Source: an uncultured Ruminococcus sp. | GTDB taxonomy: Bacteria; Bacillota; Clostridia; Oscillospirales; Acutalibacteraceae | Reading direction: 5' to 3' | Assembly (NCBI GenBank): GCA_900539465.1 | Contig: UQCF01000007.1 | Location: 1 to 64,000 of the forward strand | Length of the DNA: 64,000 bases | In this document: positions 26,311 to 34,876 of the stretch, piece after piece | Layout of the letters: each line of letters opens with the position of its first letter | How positions within the stretch are numbered: the stretch's first letter is position 1 | Notes under the pieces: model-generated | The model's database searches: none | What the model saw: the letters and a program-made list of their open reading frames with translations, nothing else | Told to the model about the DNA's origin: nothing | Made by a program: the position numbers and the translations under genes

Positions 26311-26328
26311 AATGCATAACAATGAATT
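26311..26328 (+). promoter_or_regulatory. Candidate ARG box 2 over the argG start region
   Basis: AATGCATAACAATGAATT begins just after the -10 and covers the likely transcription start, a position suited to repression. It is a weaker match than box 1. Confidence 0.45.
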
Positions 26329-26349
26329 ATACAAACGGAGGATACAACA

Positions 26350-27585
26350 ATGAAAGAAATAAAAAAAGTAGTTCTTGCCTATTCCGGCGGACTTGACACA
26401 TCAATTATAATCCCTTGGCTTAAAGAAAATTACAACAACTGCGAGGTTATAGCCGTATCGGGTGATGTCGGTCAGGGTACAGAGCTTGACGGACTTGAGG
26501 AGAAGGCTCTCAAAACCGGAGCTTCAAAGCTTTATGTTGAGGATCTTAAAGACACATTCATCAACGATTTTGTTTTCCCCTCACTCAAGGCAGGCGCTGT
26601 TTATGAGAAAGAATATCTTCTCGGCACGGCATTTGCTCGTCCTATAATCGCCAAGAGACTTGTTGAGATTGCAAAGGCAGAGGGCGCAGACGCTATTTGC
26701 CACGGCTGCACAGGCAAGGGCAACGACCAGGTTCGTTTTGAGCTTGCAATCAAAGCTTTTGCTCCCGATATGCAGATTATTGCTCCCTGGAGAATTTGGG
26801 ATCTCAAATCGCGTGAAGAAGAGATTGAATATGCAGAGGCAAGAAACATTCCTCTTAAAATAAACCGTGAGACAAACTACTCAAAAGATAAGAACCTCTG
26901 GCACCTTTCACATGAAGGTCTTGACCTTGAAGACCCCGCAAACGAGCCGCAGTATAACAAGCCCGGCTTCCTTGAGATGGGCGTATCACCCGAGCAGGCT
27001 CCCGATAAGCCCACATATGTTACCATTTCATTTGAAAAGGGTGTTCCCGTTGCTGTTGACGGCAAAAAAATGGGCGGCGTAGAAATGGTTGAGCTTCTTA
27101 ACGACATAGGCGGCAAAAACGGCATAGGTCTTGCAGACATAGTTGAAAACCGTCTTGTCGGCATGAAGTCGAGGGGCGTATATGAGAACCCGGCAGGCTC
27201 AATTCTTTACAAGGCTCACGACGTTCTCGAAACCCTTTGCCTTGACAGAGAGACACAGCATTACAAAGCACTTGTTGCACAGAAGTTTGCAGAGGTTGTT
27301 TATTACGGTCAGTGGTTCACTCCGCTCAGAGAGGCACTTTCTGCTTTCGTTGATAAAACTCAAGAGACTGTTACAGGCGACGTTAAGCTCAAGCTCTATA
27401 AGGGCAACATGATTAACGCAGGTGTAACATCACCGTATTCACTTTACAGTGAAGATTTTGCAACATTTGACGCAGATGATGTATATGATCAGAAAGACTC
27501 CGCAGGATTTATCAACCTCTTCGGTCTTCCCATCAAGGTTAAGGCTATTCTTGACGCAGAGCGCGAAGCAAAAGAGAATAAATAA
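26350..27585 (+). CDS. argG: Argininosuccinate synthase
   Basis: A 411-residue enzyme joining citrulline and aspartate with ATP, the penultimate arginine step. The PP-loop is YSGGLDTS near residues 11-18. [29 protein letters not shown] and [13 protein letters not shown] are family landmarks. GGAGG lies 9-10 bases upstream. It stands alone with its own promoter and terminator, and argH is not adjacent. Repression by ArgR is likely from the boxes. Confidence 0.97.
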   Translation: MKEIKKVVLAYSGGLDTSIIIPWLKENYNNCEVIAVSGDVGQGTELDGLEEKALKTGASKLYVEDLKDTFINDFVFPSLKAGAVYEKEYLLGTAFARPIIAKRLVEIAKAEGADAICHGCTGKGNDQVRFELAIKAFAPDMQIIAPWRIWDLKSREEEIEYAEARNIPLKINRETNYSKDKNLWHLSHEGLDLEDPANEPQYNKPGFLEMGVSPEQAPDKPTYVTISFEKGVPVAVDGKKMGGVEMVELLNDIGGKNGIGLADIVENRLVGMKSRGVYENPAGSILYKAHDVLETLCLDRETQHYKALVAQKFAEVVYYGQWFTPLREALSAFVDKTQETVTGDVKLKLYKGNMINAGVTSPYSLYSEDFATFDADDVYDQKDSAGFINLFGLPIKVKAILDAEREAKENK

Positions 27586-27601
27586 GCGGCTATAAAGTTT
27601 A

Positions 27602-27637
27602 CCCCGAAATCGCATAGCGGTTTCGGGGCGTTTTTTT
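27602..27637 (+). terminator. Terminator of argG
   Basis: CCCCGAAA pairs with TTTCGGGG, with an inner CGC/GCG, followed by a run of seven T. Confidence 0.92.
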
Positions 27638-27648
27638 ATAATAAAACG

Positions 27649-27674
27649 GCGGTGCACCGATTAAGATGCACCGC
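27649..27674 (-). terminator. Terminator of the ceramidase-like gene
   Basis: GCGGTGCA and TGCACCGC form an 8-bp stem. On the minus strand it is followed by CGTTTT, just beyond the stop at 27681. Confidence 0.75.
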
Positions 27675-27680
27675 TTTTGA

Positions 27681-29408
27681 TTATTCAAATTCTTTTATCA
27701 AATCAAAATAGTTGCCTACAAGATATGAGCCGATGTGTTTGCCTGCCGAGAGGACTTCGTCTGCAATGCCGTCGCCGATTATGTGACCCATAAATGCAAA
27801 ATTGTTGTCTGTGAGCACATATCCTATCGCATCGTTTGCAAGGCTGATTGCATAAACATCAACGCCGTCTACCGAATTTTTAAGGCTGTCATATTGCCAC
27901 TCGGTTCCGTCCCAGTTTGTGTTATTTGTAATGTCAGTACCCCAGAATACTTCGGGATAAAGCTCACCCGGGAACATCGCAAAACCGATTTTGTGCCCAA
28001 ACTCCAAATATCCTATTTCTGACGCCATTATAACATCGCGCACGCCTTCACCCGTTCTGTAAACCTTGTTGTTCACAAGCTTTGTTTCACAAGCGAGAAT
28101 AAGAACGCTGTTTTCGGGGGATATGAACAACTCTTTGTGCTTTGCGTTTAATATCGGCGGCAGTTCATATGAATAATCGCCGTCAATAATGATTTGACCG
28201 AAGGTTTCGCCGAGCTTTTTGGTTGCGGCACCCATCGCGTCATATTCGCTCATGGCAGAAGTGTCAACATCAATATTATCGCGCGAAAGCTGACCCACTG
28301 CGCCCTGAACCATCATAAAGTTAGCGCCGGTTTTTTCTTTTATATATCGGTCAAGATAATAAATATAGTCTGAACCTACATATAAATTGTTTGCTTCAAA
28401 AGATGTCGGGTGGCAGCTTATATCCGAAATATATGTTGCCGTGCCTCCGTTTGACGGAGCAAAATAAAGGGTTGCGATTTTTGGTATATCCTCTTTTGCA
28501 ATGAGCCCGCGTTTGTCTCTAATAAAGTTGCCAGCGTCTGTTTCGCCAAAATACATTTTGCCGCTTTCGCGGTTTTCAAACGCTTCTTCTATTGCTTCTA
28601 TTGAGCGGCTTATAAAAAATTCTTTAAAATAAGTCGGTGCTTCAAGAAACGGAAGTTCGTCAAAGATTTGATATTTATTGTTGATAAAGTTGCCTGCGAG
28701 CTTATAAAAGAACTCTGTGCTTACACCCTGCGTGTCAAGAACAGAGTGCGCGTGAGTAGAGGTGATGTTTATACTTGCTACTTTTATATTATTTTTTTCG
28801 CAGTATTCAAGAACACCTTTTCTTATTGAGCGGACATCGGTTGAGGTTACGCCGAGAGCGTCGATAACACCGAGCACAACCGCACCCTCACCGCTGTTGT
28901 CGTCAATAACGCTTACTCTGATGCGCTGGTCGTCATAAACGCCTATTGCCTTGCGGTTTGTGAGGTCTCTTCCGATATAGTATGAGCCGTTTGCGACATC
29001 GTCCGGCAAAATGCTTTTGCTTGCATATCCGAGCGACCAATAATTGCCGTCTTGTGCGCTTGTTTGGTATTTTTCACGCCCGGGGAGGAAAAATTCGGAG
29101 TCTATATCGTCAACTCCTCCCCAATCGCTCGGGTCGGGGTAGGCACTGCATATTGCTTCAACAATTTTTTCGGTAAATACGTTTAAAAGGTTATACATCA
29201 CCTTTGTAAGGCGTGAGAGCATCGAGTCAAAAAATTCGGTCGGGTCGGATGATGCAAAAAATGCAAGTTCGCTTGCGGCTTCTGTATTGTTGGACGTTTG
29301 CACAGGAAACGAATTTTTATTTTGGGCAAATGAGCCTATACTGCAAAAAGAAAAAATCAGACATAAGCACATAAAGACAGAAAGCAGTCTTTTAACTTTA
29401 TTCTTCAT
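27681..29408 (-). CDS. Secreted neutral/alkaline ceramidase-like hydrolase
   Basis: A 575-residue exported protein with a signal peptide (residues 1-28, ending GSFAQN). It resembles the neutral/alkaline non-lysosomal ceramidase family: STHAHSVLD is the zinc-ligand block, ISCHPTSF supplies another His, and VQGAVGQLSRD aligns with the catalytic-serine region (family GAxGDxSPN). Family members cleave ceramide amide bonds. Relatives with other roles are common in gut Clostridia, so the substrate is uncertain. GGAGG precedes the ATG. It is a single gene with its own terminator. Confidence 0.75.
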   Translation of the reverse strand: MKNKVKRLLSVFMCLCLIFSFCSIGSFAQNKNSFPVQTSNNTEAASELAFFASSDPTEFFDSMLSRLTKVMYNLLNVFTEKIVEAICSAYPDPSDWGGVDDIDSEFFLPGREKYQTSAQDGNYWSLGYASKSILPDDVANGSYYIGRDLTNRKAIGVYDDQRIRVSVIDDNSGEGAVVLGVIDALGVTSTDVRSIRKGVLEYCEKNNIKVASINITSTHAHSVLDTQGVSTEFFYKLAGNFINNKYQIFDELPFLEAPTYFKEFFISRSIEAIEEAFENRESGKMYFGETDAGNFIRDKRGLIAKEDIPKIATLYFAPSNGGTATYISDISCHPTSFEANNLYVGSDYIYYLDRYIKEKTGANFMMVQGAVGQLSRDNIDVDTSAMSEYDAMGAATKKLGETFGQIIIDGDYSYELPPILNAKHKELFISPENSVLILACETKLVNNKVYRTGEGVRDVIMASEIGYLEFGHKIGFAMFPGELYPEVFWGTDITNNTNWDGTEWQYDSLKNSVDGVDVYAISLANDAIGYVLTDNNFAFMGHIIGDGIADEVLSAGKHIGSYLVGNYFDLIKEFE

Positions 29409-29485
29409 AACAAATCCTCCGTTCTCTTTTAGAATATTATACTGAAATTATGCACAAATTACAATGATTTTTTGCTATATATACA

Positions 29486-29498
29486 AACAAAATTTGTT
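29486..29498. promoter_or_regulatory. Short inverted repeat upstream of the CobW-like promoter
   Basis: AACAAA-A-TTTGTT is a perfect 6-bp inverted repeat 35 bases before the -10. It could be an operator (for example for a Fur/Zur-type regulator), but it does not match a Zur consensus I can defend. Confidence 0.25.
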
Positions 29499-29507
29499 AG
29501 GTTTTAT

Positions 29508-29538
29508 TGTTTATTTTTGCCCCGGTTAGTGGTATAAT
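29508..29538 (+). promoter_or_regulatory. Promoter of the CobW-like gene pair
   Basis: An extended -10 (TGGTATAAT, 29530-29538) is clear. The -35 is weak (TTGTTT 29508-29513, long spacer). Confidence 0.6.
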
Positions 29539-29589
29539 CAGTATGTTACAGCAGAAGAAGCTGAATTTTATTCTAAGGGATGACTTATT

Positions 29590-30657
29590 ATGACAAAAGT
29601 CGATATTTTTTCAGGATTCTTGGGAGCGGGCAAAACCACTCTCATTAAAAAGCTTATAAACGAAGCATATGCCGGTGAAAAACTTGTATTGATAGAAAAT
29701 GAGTTCGGCGAAATAGGCGTTGACGGCAAGTTCCTTGAGGATGCGGGCGTTCAGATAACCGAGATGAACTCCGGCTGTATTTGCTGCAGCCTTGTGGGCG
29801 ATTTCGGCAAAGCTCTTAACAAGGTTACACAGGAGTATGCTCCCGACAGAATTATCATTGAGCCGTCAGGCGTAGGCAAGCTCAGCGACGTTATCCGTGC
29901 CGTTCAGGGTTCGGGCGATAAAGACCTTGAGCTCAACAGCTTCACAACCGTTGTTGACGCAGGCAAATGCAAAATGTATATGAAAAACTTTGGCGAATTT
30001 TTTAACGACCAGATAGAGCACGCTCAGACTATAATCCTCAGCCACACGGGTCTTGTCAGTGAAGAGAAAACCGCAAAAGCGGTTGAGATGATAAGAGAAC
30101 ACAATGCAAATGCCGTTATCGTCACCACCGAGTGGGACAAGCTCAGCGGCGCACAGCTGCTTGAAGCCATGGAAAAGAAAAACATATCTCTTGAAGAGGA
30201 GCTTAAAAAGCTCAGCGAAGAAGAGACATGCCCCGTTTGCGGCGGACATCATCACGACCACGACCATGAGCATGAACATGAACATCATCATGACCATGAG
30301 CACGAACATGAACATCATCATGAGCACGACCATTGCTGTGACCACGACCATGAACACGAGCATCACCATCATCACCATGCGGACGAGATATTCACAAGCT
30401 GGGGCAAAGAAACTCCCAATAAATATACCGAGGAGGAAATGAATAAAATACTTTCCTCTCTCGCAGATGAAGAGAAATACGGTATTGTTCTCAGGTCAAA
30501 GGGCATTGTTGCCTCTGAGAACGGCGAGTGGATACATTTTGACTATGTTCCCGGTGAACCCGATGTACGCACGGGTTCTGCGGATATTATAGGCAGAATT
30601 TGCGTTATCGGCTCCAAGCTTAACGAAGAAGCTCTCGCAGAACTTTTTCGCTTATAA
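29590..30657 (+). CDS. CobW/COG0523-type P-loop GTPase with His-rich metal-binding insert
   Basis: A 355-residue member of the G3E/COG0523 family of metallochaperone GTPases. Walker A is GFLGAGKTT (residues 9-17) and the metal-binding CICC is at residues 63-66. A His/Asp/Glu-rich tract of about 50 residues (217-266) would bind several metal ions, most likely zinc. A CobW C-terminal domain follows. The usual G4 guanine motif (NKxD) is replaced by SHTG at 151-154, so base specificity may be altered. It is likely a zinc chaperone; nickel or cobalt remain possible. A related P-loop gene follows 26 bases downstream. Confidence 0.85.
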   Translation: MTKVDIFSGFLGAGKTTLIKKLINEAYAGEKLVLIENEFGEIGVDGKFLEDAGVQITEMNSGCICCSLVGDFGKALNKVTQEYAPDRIIIEPSGVGKLSDVIRAVQGSGDKDLELNSFTTVVDAGKCKMYMKNFGEFFNDQIEHAQTIILSHTGLVSEEKTAKAVEMIREHNANAVIVTTEWDKLSGAQLLEAMEKKNISLEEELKKLSEEETCPVCGGHHHDHDHEHEHEHHHDHEHEHEHHHEHDHCCDHDHEHEHHHHHHADEIFTSWGKETPNKYTEEEMNKILSSLADEEKYGIVLRSKGIVASENGEWIHFDYVPGEPDVRTGSADIIGRICVIGSKLNEEALAELFRL

Positions 30658-30683
30658 TTCCGCCGATTGAAGAGGTGATTTGA

Positions 30684-31625
30684 ATGGAAATTCCTGTATA
30701 TATGTTTGTCGGCTTTCTCGAAAGCGGCAAAACAACCTTTATACAAGACACGCTTTGCGACAAGCGTTTTAACTCCGGCGAAAAGACCTTGCTGCTTCTT
30801 TGCGAAGAGGGCGAGGAGGAGTATGACCCGTCAAAGTTTTACGGCAAAAATGTAAAGATAGAAACAATAGACTCGGAAGAGGATTTAACAAGAGAAAATC
30901 TTGACGCTTTAAGAAAAAAGGCAAACGCCGAGCGTGTTATAGTCGAGTATAACGGAATGTGGCCGATAAGCTCGTTCGTTCAGGCCGTGCCCGATAACTG
31001 GACTCTTTACCAGAGCATGATGTTTGCAGACGCGACTACTTTTATGACCTACAACGCAAATATGAGAAATCTTGTTGTCGATAAAATAAACTTCAGCGAG
31101 ATGGTAGCGTTCAACCGTTTTAAAGACGATTATGATAAAATGGAATTTCATAAAATCGTAAGAAGCGTAACGCGCAGATGCGATATAGTGTATGAATTTT
31201 GCGACGGTCATGCCGATTTTGACGATATTGAAGACCCCATGCCGTTTGATGTCAATGCACCCGTAATCAAAATAGGCGATGACGACTATGCATGGTTCTA
31301 CCGCGACCTTAATGAAAATATAAAAACCTATGTCGGCAAAACGGTAGAAGTTAAAATGATTGTGTCTAAAAACGCAAAAATCCCCAAGGGCGTTTTTATA
31401 GGCGGCAGACATATTATGATGTGCTGCGAGCAGGATATCAGCTACTACGGCATGGTTTGCGTTTATCCGCTTGCACAGACCCTCAGCTCCGGCGACTGGG
31501 TAACGGTAACCGCCGACATTGCCTATAAATTTAATAAGCTCTATGCCGGCAAAGGTCCGGTGCTCACGGTGAAGTCTCTCAAAAAAGCCGAACCGCCCGA
31601 GAAAAAAGTTGCAACATTCTTTTGA
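30684..31625 (+). CDS. CobW-like P-loop protein fused to a YcgQ/DUF1980-like domain
   Basis: A 313-residue protein. Residues 1-150 resemble the COG0523 nucleotide-binding domain (GFLESGKTT at 10-18) but lack the CxCC metal motif. Residues about 185-300 resemble the C-terminal domain of YcgQ/TIGR03943 proteins (GGRHIMMCCEQDISYYG, then GDWVTVTADI), an OB-like module. In Bacillus, ycgQ-ycgR belong to the zinc-starvation regulon. Its pairing with the His-rich GTPase suggests a role in metal handling. GAGGTGA precedes the start. Function is inferred from domains and context only. Confidence 0.7.
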   Translation: MEIPVYMFVGFLESGKTTFIQDTLCDKRFNSGEKTLLLLCEEGEEEYDPSKFYGKNVKIETIDSEEDLTRENLDALRKKANAERVIVEYNGMWPISSFVQAVPDNWTLYQSMMFADATTFMTYNANMRNLVVDKINFSEMVAFNRFKDDYDKMEFHKIVRSVTRRCDIVYEFCDGHADFDDIEDPMPFDVNAPVIKIGDDDYAWFYRDLNENIKTYVGKTVEVKMIVSKNAKIPKGVFIGGRHIMMCCEQDISYYGMVCVYPLAQTLSSGDWVTVTADIAYKFNKLYAGKGPVLTVKSLKKAEPPEKKVATFF

Positions 31626-31627
31626 TT

Positions 31628-32266
31628 ATGGATATAAAAATTCTTTATGAGGATGAGCATATAATCGCTTGCATTAAGCCTGTCGGGGTGCTTTCTCAGG
31701 GCGGAGGCTCTGCGAATATGCCGGAGCTTTTAAAAGAGCACGGCGAGATTTTTCCTTTGCATAGGCTCGATAAAGAAGTCGGCGGCGTTATGGTGTTTGC
31801 CAAAACACACGCGGCGGCGGGCAAAATGAGCGCACTTATTGCCGATGAAAAAATGGCAAAAGAATATTATGCCGTTGTGCGCGGCGAACCCGAAAATAAA
31901 AGCGGAATTTTTGAAGACCTTTTGTTCAAAGATTCGTCAAAAAACAAATCATTTGTTGTTAAGCGTATGCGAAAGGGCGTAAAAAAAGCGTCTTTGAAAT
32001 ATGAAACTCAAAAGACGCTCACGGACGGCGATAAAAAATATTCACTTGTAAAAATCAAACTTCATACGGGCAGAACTCATCAGATAAGAGTGCAGTTTTC
32101 ATCAAGAAAAATGCCTCTTTTGGGTGACGGAAAATACGGCGGAAAATGCGAAAGCTGCAAAACCGCCTTGTGGTCTTACAGTCTGTCATTTTTGCATCCG
32201 TTTACGGGTAAAGAAATATCCGCAAGCGAGCCGGCACCGAGCATTTACCCGTGGAATATGTTTTAA
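31628..32266 (+). CDS. RluA-family pseudouridine synthase
   Basis: A 212-residue RNA pseudouridine synthase. The catalytic aspartate is D48 in HRLDKEVGG. KLHTGRTHQIRVQF and the final HPFTGKEI are family landmarks. It lacks an N-terminal S4 domain, like RluA/TruC-type short members. The RNA target is not predictable. The start is taken at ATG 31628, two bases after the preceding stop, without a clear ribosome binding site, so translational coupling is likely; a TTG at 31622 is an alternative. Confidence 0.9.
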   Translation: MDIKILYEDEHIIACIKPVGVLSQGGGSANMPELLKEHGEIFPLHRLDKEVGGVMVFAKTHAAAGKMSALIADEKMAKEYYAVVRGEPENKSGIFEDLLFKDSSKNKSFVVKRMRKGVKKASLKYETQKTLTDGDKKYSLVKIKLHTGRTHQIRVQFSSRKMPLLGDGKYGGKCESCKTALWSYSLSFLHPFTGKEISASEPAPSIYPWNMF

Positions 32267-32271
32267 AAAAA

Positions 32272-32312
32272 CTGCATCAAATCACATTTTGTGGCTTGAT
32301 GCAGTCTTTTTT
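32272..32312 (+). terminator. Bidirectional terminator
   Basis: CTGCATCAA pairs with TTGATGCAG, flanked by A-run and T-run, between convergent genes. It serves the pseudouridine synthase and, on the minus strand, the P-type ATPase. Confidence 0.9.
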
Positions 32313-34401
32313 ATTTATCATTTTCTTCTTTTAAAAGGTTTTTCATGCTTCTAAGGCTGATGCCGAGCGTTGACATATTGTGAAGCAGCGCCGACACGGT
32401 GGGCGGAATTATTTGAGTTATGCCCATCAAGATTAAAAGCGAATTAAACGATACTATAAATCTGTAATTGAATTTTATTCGTTTCATAAGCGCTTTGCTC
32501 GTTTTGAGAAGTGTGACGAGAGCAAAGAGGTCATCGGAGGATATTGTAATATCCGCTACCTCGCGTGCAATGGCGGCTCCGCTGTTCACGGCAATGCCGA
32601 CGTCCGCTTCAGAGAGGGCGGGGGTGTCGTTTACTCCGTCGCCTATCATTACAACGCATCTGCCTTTTTCACGTTCCGCTCTTATGTATTCGGCTTTGTC
32701 CTCGGGCAATACCTCTGCGCGGTAATCGTCAACACCGACGGCTTTGGCAACCTTTGAGGCTGTTTTTTTATTGTCGCCTGTCATCATAACAATTTTGTTT
32801 ACACCGCATTTGTGAAGCTCGTTTATAGCGTCCTTTGCACTGTTCTTTATCGGGTCAGAGATACATATTACCGCAGAGAGCTTGCCTGCAATGGCGAGGT
32901 AAAGATATGAATATTCGCCCGTGAGTGAGTCGAATTTATCTTTTTCGTCTTTGGGTATTATACATTTCTCGTCTTCAAAAATGAAGTGGGCGCTGCCGAT
33001 AAGTACGCTTTCGCCGTCAACCGTGCTCGATATGCCGTGAGCAACAACATAATCAACCTCGGTGTGGCGCTCTTCGTGGTGCAGACCTCTTACATTTGCC
33101 TCTTCTACCACCGCATTAGCGATTGAGTGCGGATAATGCTCTTCAAGGCAGGCAGCGAGGCGCAGCATTTCGTCTTTGTCATTACCGCCGAAGGTTATTA
33201 TGTCGGCAACTTTCGGGGCCGCGTATGTGAGTGTTCCCGTTTTGTCAAAAACAATAGTATCTGCGTTTGCAATTTTTTCGAGAAAGTGACCGCCTTTAAC
33301 CGAAATGCCATAGGTGCTGCATTCGCGCATTGCCGAAATTACCGTTATCGGGATTGCAAGCTTCAGCGCACACGAAAAATCAACCATGAGCACGGCAAGT
33401 GCTTTTGTCACATTGCGCGTGAGCAGATAAACCGCCGCCGTTCCGCCCAAGGTGAACGGAACAAGCCTGTCTGCAATGCTCGAAGCACGGCTTTCAGATG
33501 CGGATTTCAGCTTTTCGGATTCTTCTATCATTTTTATAATTCTGTCATACCGTCCGCTGCCGAGGGCTTTTTCAACCTCAATAACACAGCAGCCGTCTTC
33601 GGCAACCGTTCCCGCATAAACATAGCTGCCCTCGCTCTTGCGTACTGGCAAAGATTCACCCGTCATAGAGGACTGGTTAACCATAACTTCGCCGCTTACT
33701 ACTTTGCCGTCAAGAGGTATCATGTTACCTGTTCTTGCAACAATTTTGTCGCCGGCTTTTATTGTGCTTATGGGCACCAAGATCTCTTGCTCTTCTGCTT
33801 TGAGCCAGACCTTGTCAACATTCAGCGACATCGCGCCCGCAAGGTCCGCAACGGATTTTTTATGCGTCCAGTCGTCAAGTATCTCGCCGATTTTGAGCAT
33901 AAACATTATTGAAGATGCAGTCTCAAAATTGCCTATAATCAGCGAAGTGCTTACCGCTACCGCATCCAAAACCTCTACCGTGAGCTTGCCTTTGAGCAGT
34001 GCTTTAAGTCCCTTTAAAATATAGCGGGAGGATTTCAACACCGAAATAGCTATTCTCAACGGGAACGGTATAAAAAGCTTTGAAAAGGCTCTTCGTACTA
34101 CCGTTATAACAAGCTTGTCTTCAAAATCGCGGTTAAGTCTTCGCACCGATGTTTTTGCCGCGTCCGCAAGCTCATGGTATGAAGAAAAAGAAAACTCCGA
34201 AAGAGCCTTTATAACTGCGGCTCGTTCGCCCGTGTATACAATAACCGCGTCACAAGTGCGGTCATATACCTTTACCTGTTCTGTGCCGTCAAGCGCTTCA
34301 AGATAGGCTTGCAGTATATCCGCATTTTCAAGGTTCATATGCCCGCAAAGCATTTTTACTCTTATTCTTCCGCGCGATTCATGAAGAATTTTACATTTCA
34401 T
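32311..34401 (-). CDS. P1B-type (heavy-metal) ATPase with non-CPC membrane motif
   Basis: A 696-residue P-type ATPase. A degenerate HMA-like N-terminal domain (residues 1-75) has no CxxC. The actuator motif MTGES is present, the phosphorylated Asp is D386 in DKTGTLTY, and the SE-P/HP pair (YPHSIANA), MTGDN and MIGDGVNDTPAL are all intact. The transmembrane metal motif, usually CPC, reads FSC (342-344) followed by ALK, so substrate specificity is unclear; Mn, Fe, Zn or another cation is possible. The upstream DUF6110-like gene is probably co-transcribed. ATG at 34401 with GGAGG. Confidence 0.88.
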   Translation of the reverse strand: MKCKILHESRGRIRVKMLCGHMNLENADILQAYLEALDGTEQVKVYDRTCDAVIVYTGERAAVIKALSEFSFSSYHELADAAKTSVRRLNRDFEDKLVITVVRRAFSKLFIPFPLRIAISVLKSSRYILKGLKALLKGKLTVEVLDAVAVSTSLIIGNFETASSIMFMLKIGEILDDWTHKKSVADLAGAMSLNVDKVWLKAEEQEILVPISTIKAGDKIVARTGNMIPLDGKVVSGEVMVNQSSMTGESLPVRKSEGSYVYAGTVAEDGCCVIEVEKALGSGRYDRIIKMIEESEKLKSASESRASSIADRLVPFTLGGTAAVYLLTRNVTKALAVLMVDFSCALKLAIPITVISAMRECSTYGISVKGGHFLEKIANADTIVFDKTGTLTYAAPKVADIITFGGNDKDEMLRLAACLEEHYPHSIANAVVEEANVRGLHHEERHTEVDYVVAHGISSTVDGESVLIGSAHFIFEDEKCIIPKDEKDKFDSLTGEYSYLYLAIAGKLSAVICISDPIKNSAKDAINELHKCGVNKIVMMTGDNKKTASKVAKAVGVDDYRAEVLPEDKAEYIRAEREKGRCVVMIGDGVNDTPALSEADVGIAVNSGAAIAREVADITISSDDLFALVTLLKTSKALMKRIKFNYRFIVSFNSLLILMGITQIIPPTVSALLHNMSTLGISLRSMKNLLKEENDK

Positions 34402-34420
34402 TATAATTCCTCCAAAACAA

Positions 34421-34448
34421 AAGAAGCCGCCAAACGGCGACCTCTCTT
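34421..34448 (-). terminator. Weak intercistronic hairpin before the P1B ATPase
   Basis: Read on the minus strand, a GC-rich stem (CGCC/GGCG, GTTT loop) with imperfect A/T flanks is followed by TTCTTTTGTTTT. It may be a partial terminator that lowers ATPase expression relative to the small upstream gene. Confidence 0.4.
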
Positions 34449-34455
34449 TTACAAT

Positions 34456-34716
34456 TTAGTTTTTCTCTTCGCAGTCCTCAATAACTTCTTCGGACTGAGC
34501 CGCGCGTTTTTCGTTTATTTCTTTTGCGTCTGCAAGAATATCGCCTGCATTTTCTTTAACAACGGTGTAAGTGGTCATTACGCTGTCTTTAGCACGTAAT
34601 GCCGCAGCCGTTGTGTGAGTATAAACCTTTTTAGCGTCTTTACTGCTCAAAATTTTAATGCCCGCCGTGCCGAAAAGTACTCCGCCTGCAAATGCTGCTA
34701 TTTTAGCTAAACTCAT
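34456..34716 (-). CDS. DUF6110-like small membrane protein
   Basis: An 86-residue protein with one N-terminal hydrophobic helix (AAFAGGVLFGTAGIKIL, residues 6-23) and a charged C-terminal helix. It resembles DUF6110 proteins, which are often encoded beside heavy-metal ATPases in Clostridia. Its function is unknown; a regulatory or accessory subunit of the transporter is a reasonable guess. AAGGAGG lies 6 bases before the ATG. Confidence 0.7.
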   Translation of the reverse strand: MSLAKIAAFAGGVLFGTAGIKILSSKDAKKVYTHTTAAALRAKDSVMTTYTVVKENAGDILADAKEINEKRAAQSEEVIEDCEEKN

Positions 34717-34745
34717 ATTATGACCTCCTTTTAATTTCTAGCCTT

Positions 34746-34773
34746 ATTATAGCATTTTTTTATACATTGTCAA
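34746..34773 (-). promoter_or_regulatory. Promoter of the DUF6110-like/P1B ATPase operon
   Basis: On the minus strand a consensus TTGACA (34773-34768) and TATAAT (34751-34746) are 16 bp apart, with an extended TG. This is one of the strongest promoters in the window. Confidence 0.85.
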
Positions 34774-34817
34774 TGAAAAGAAAGACAAATTTTGAGCTTT
34801 TTTACGATTTATTTTGT

Positions 34818-34846
34818 TTGACTTTATATTGCCGATATGATAGAAT
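34818..34846 (+). promoter_or_regulatory. Promoter of the pyr operon
   Basis: TTGACT (34818-34823) and TAGAAT (34841-34846) are 17 bp apart. The predicted leader is only about 25 bases, leaving no room for a PyrR-type attenuator. Confidence 0.75.
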
Positions 34847-34876
34847 ACTGAGAGCAACACGAAGGGAGAAACCGCA

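Noticed and set aside
29866..30378. A 170-codon Met/Val-rich open frame on the minus strand
   Set aside because: It is the antisense of the His/Asp/Glu codon tract of the CobW-like gene; the composition is a by-product of that tract and no ribosome binding site is present.
30241..30390. Repeated CATGAGCA-like DNA units
   Set aside because: They are codons of the His/Glu/Asp tract in one open frame; not a separate repeat locus.
33127..33912. A 261-codon plus-strand frame
   Set aside because: It lies wholly antisense to the P1B ATPase, whose motifs are intact; no recognisable domain or ribosome binding site.
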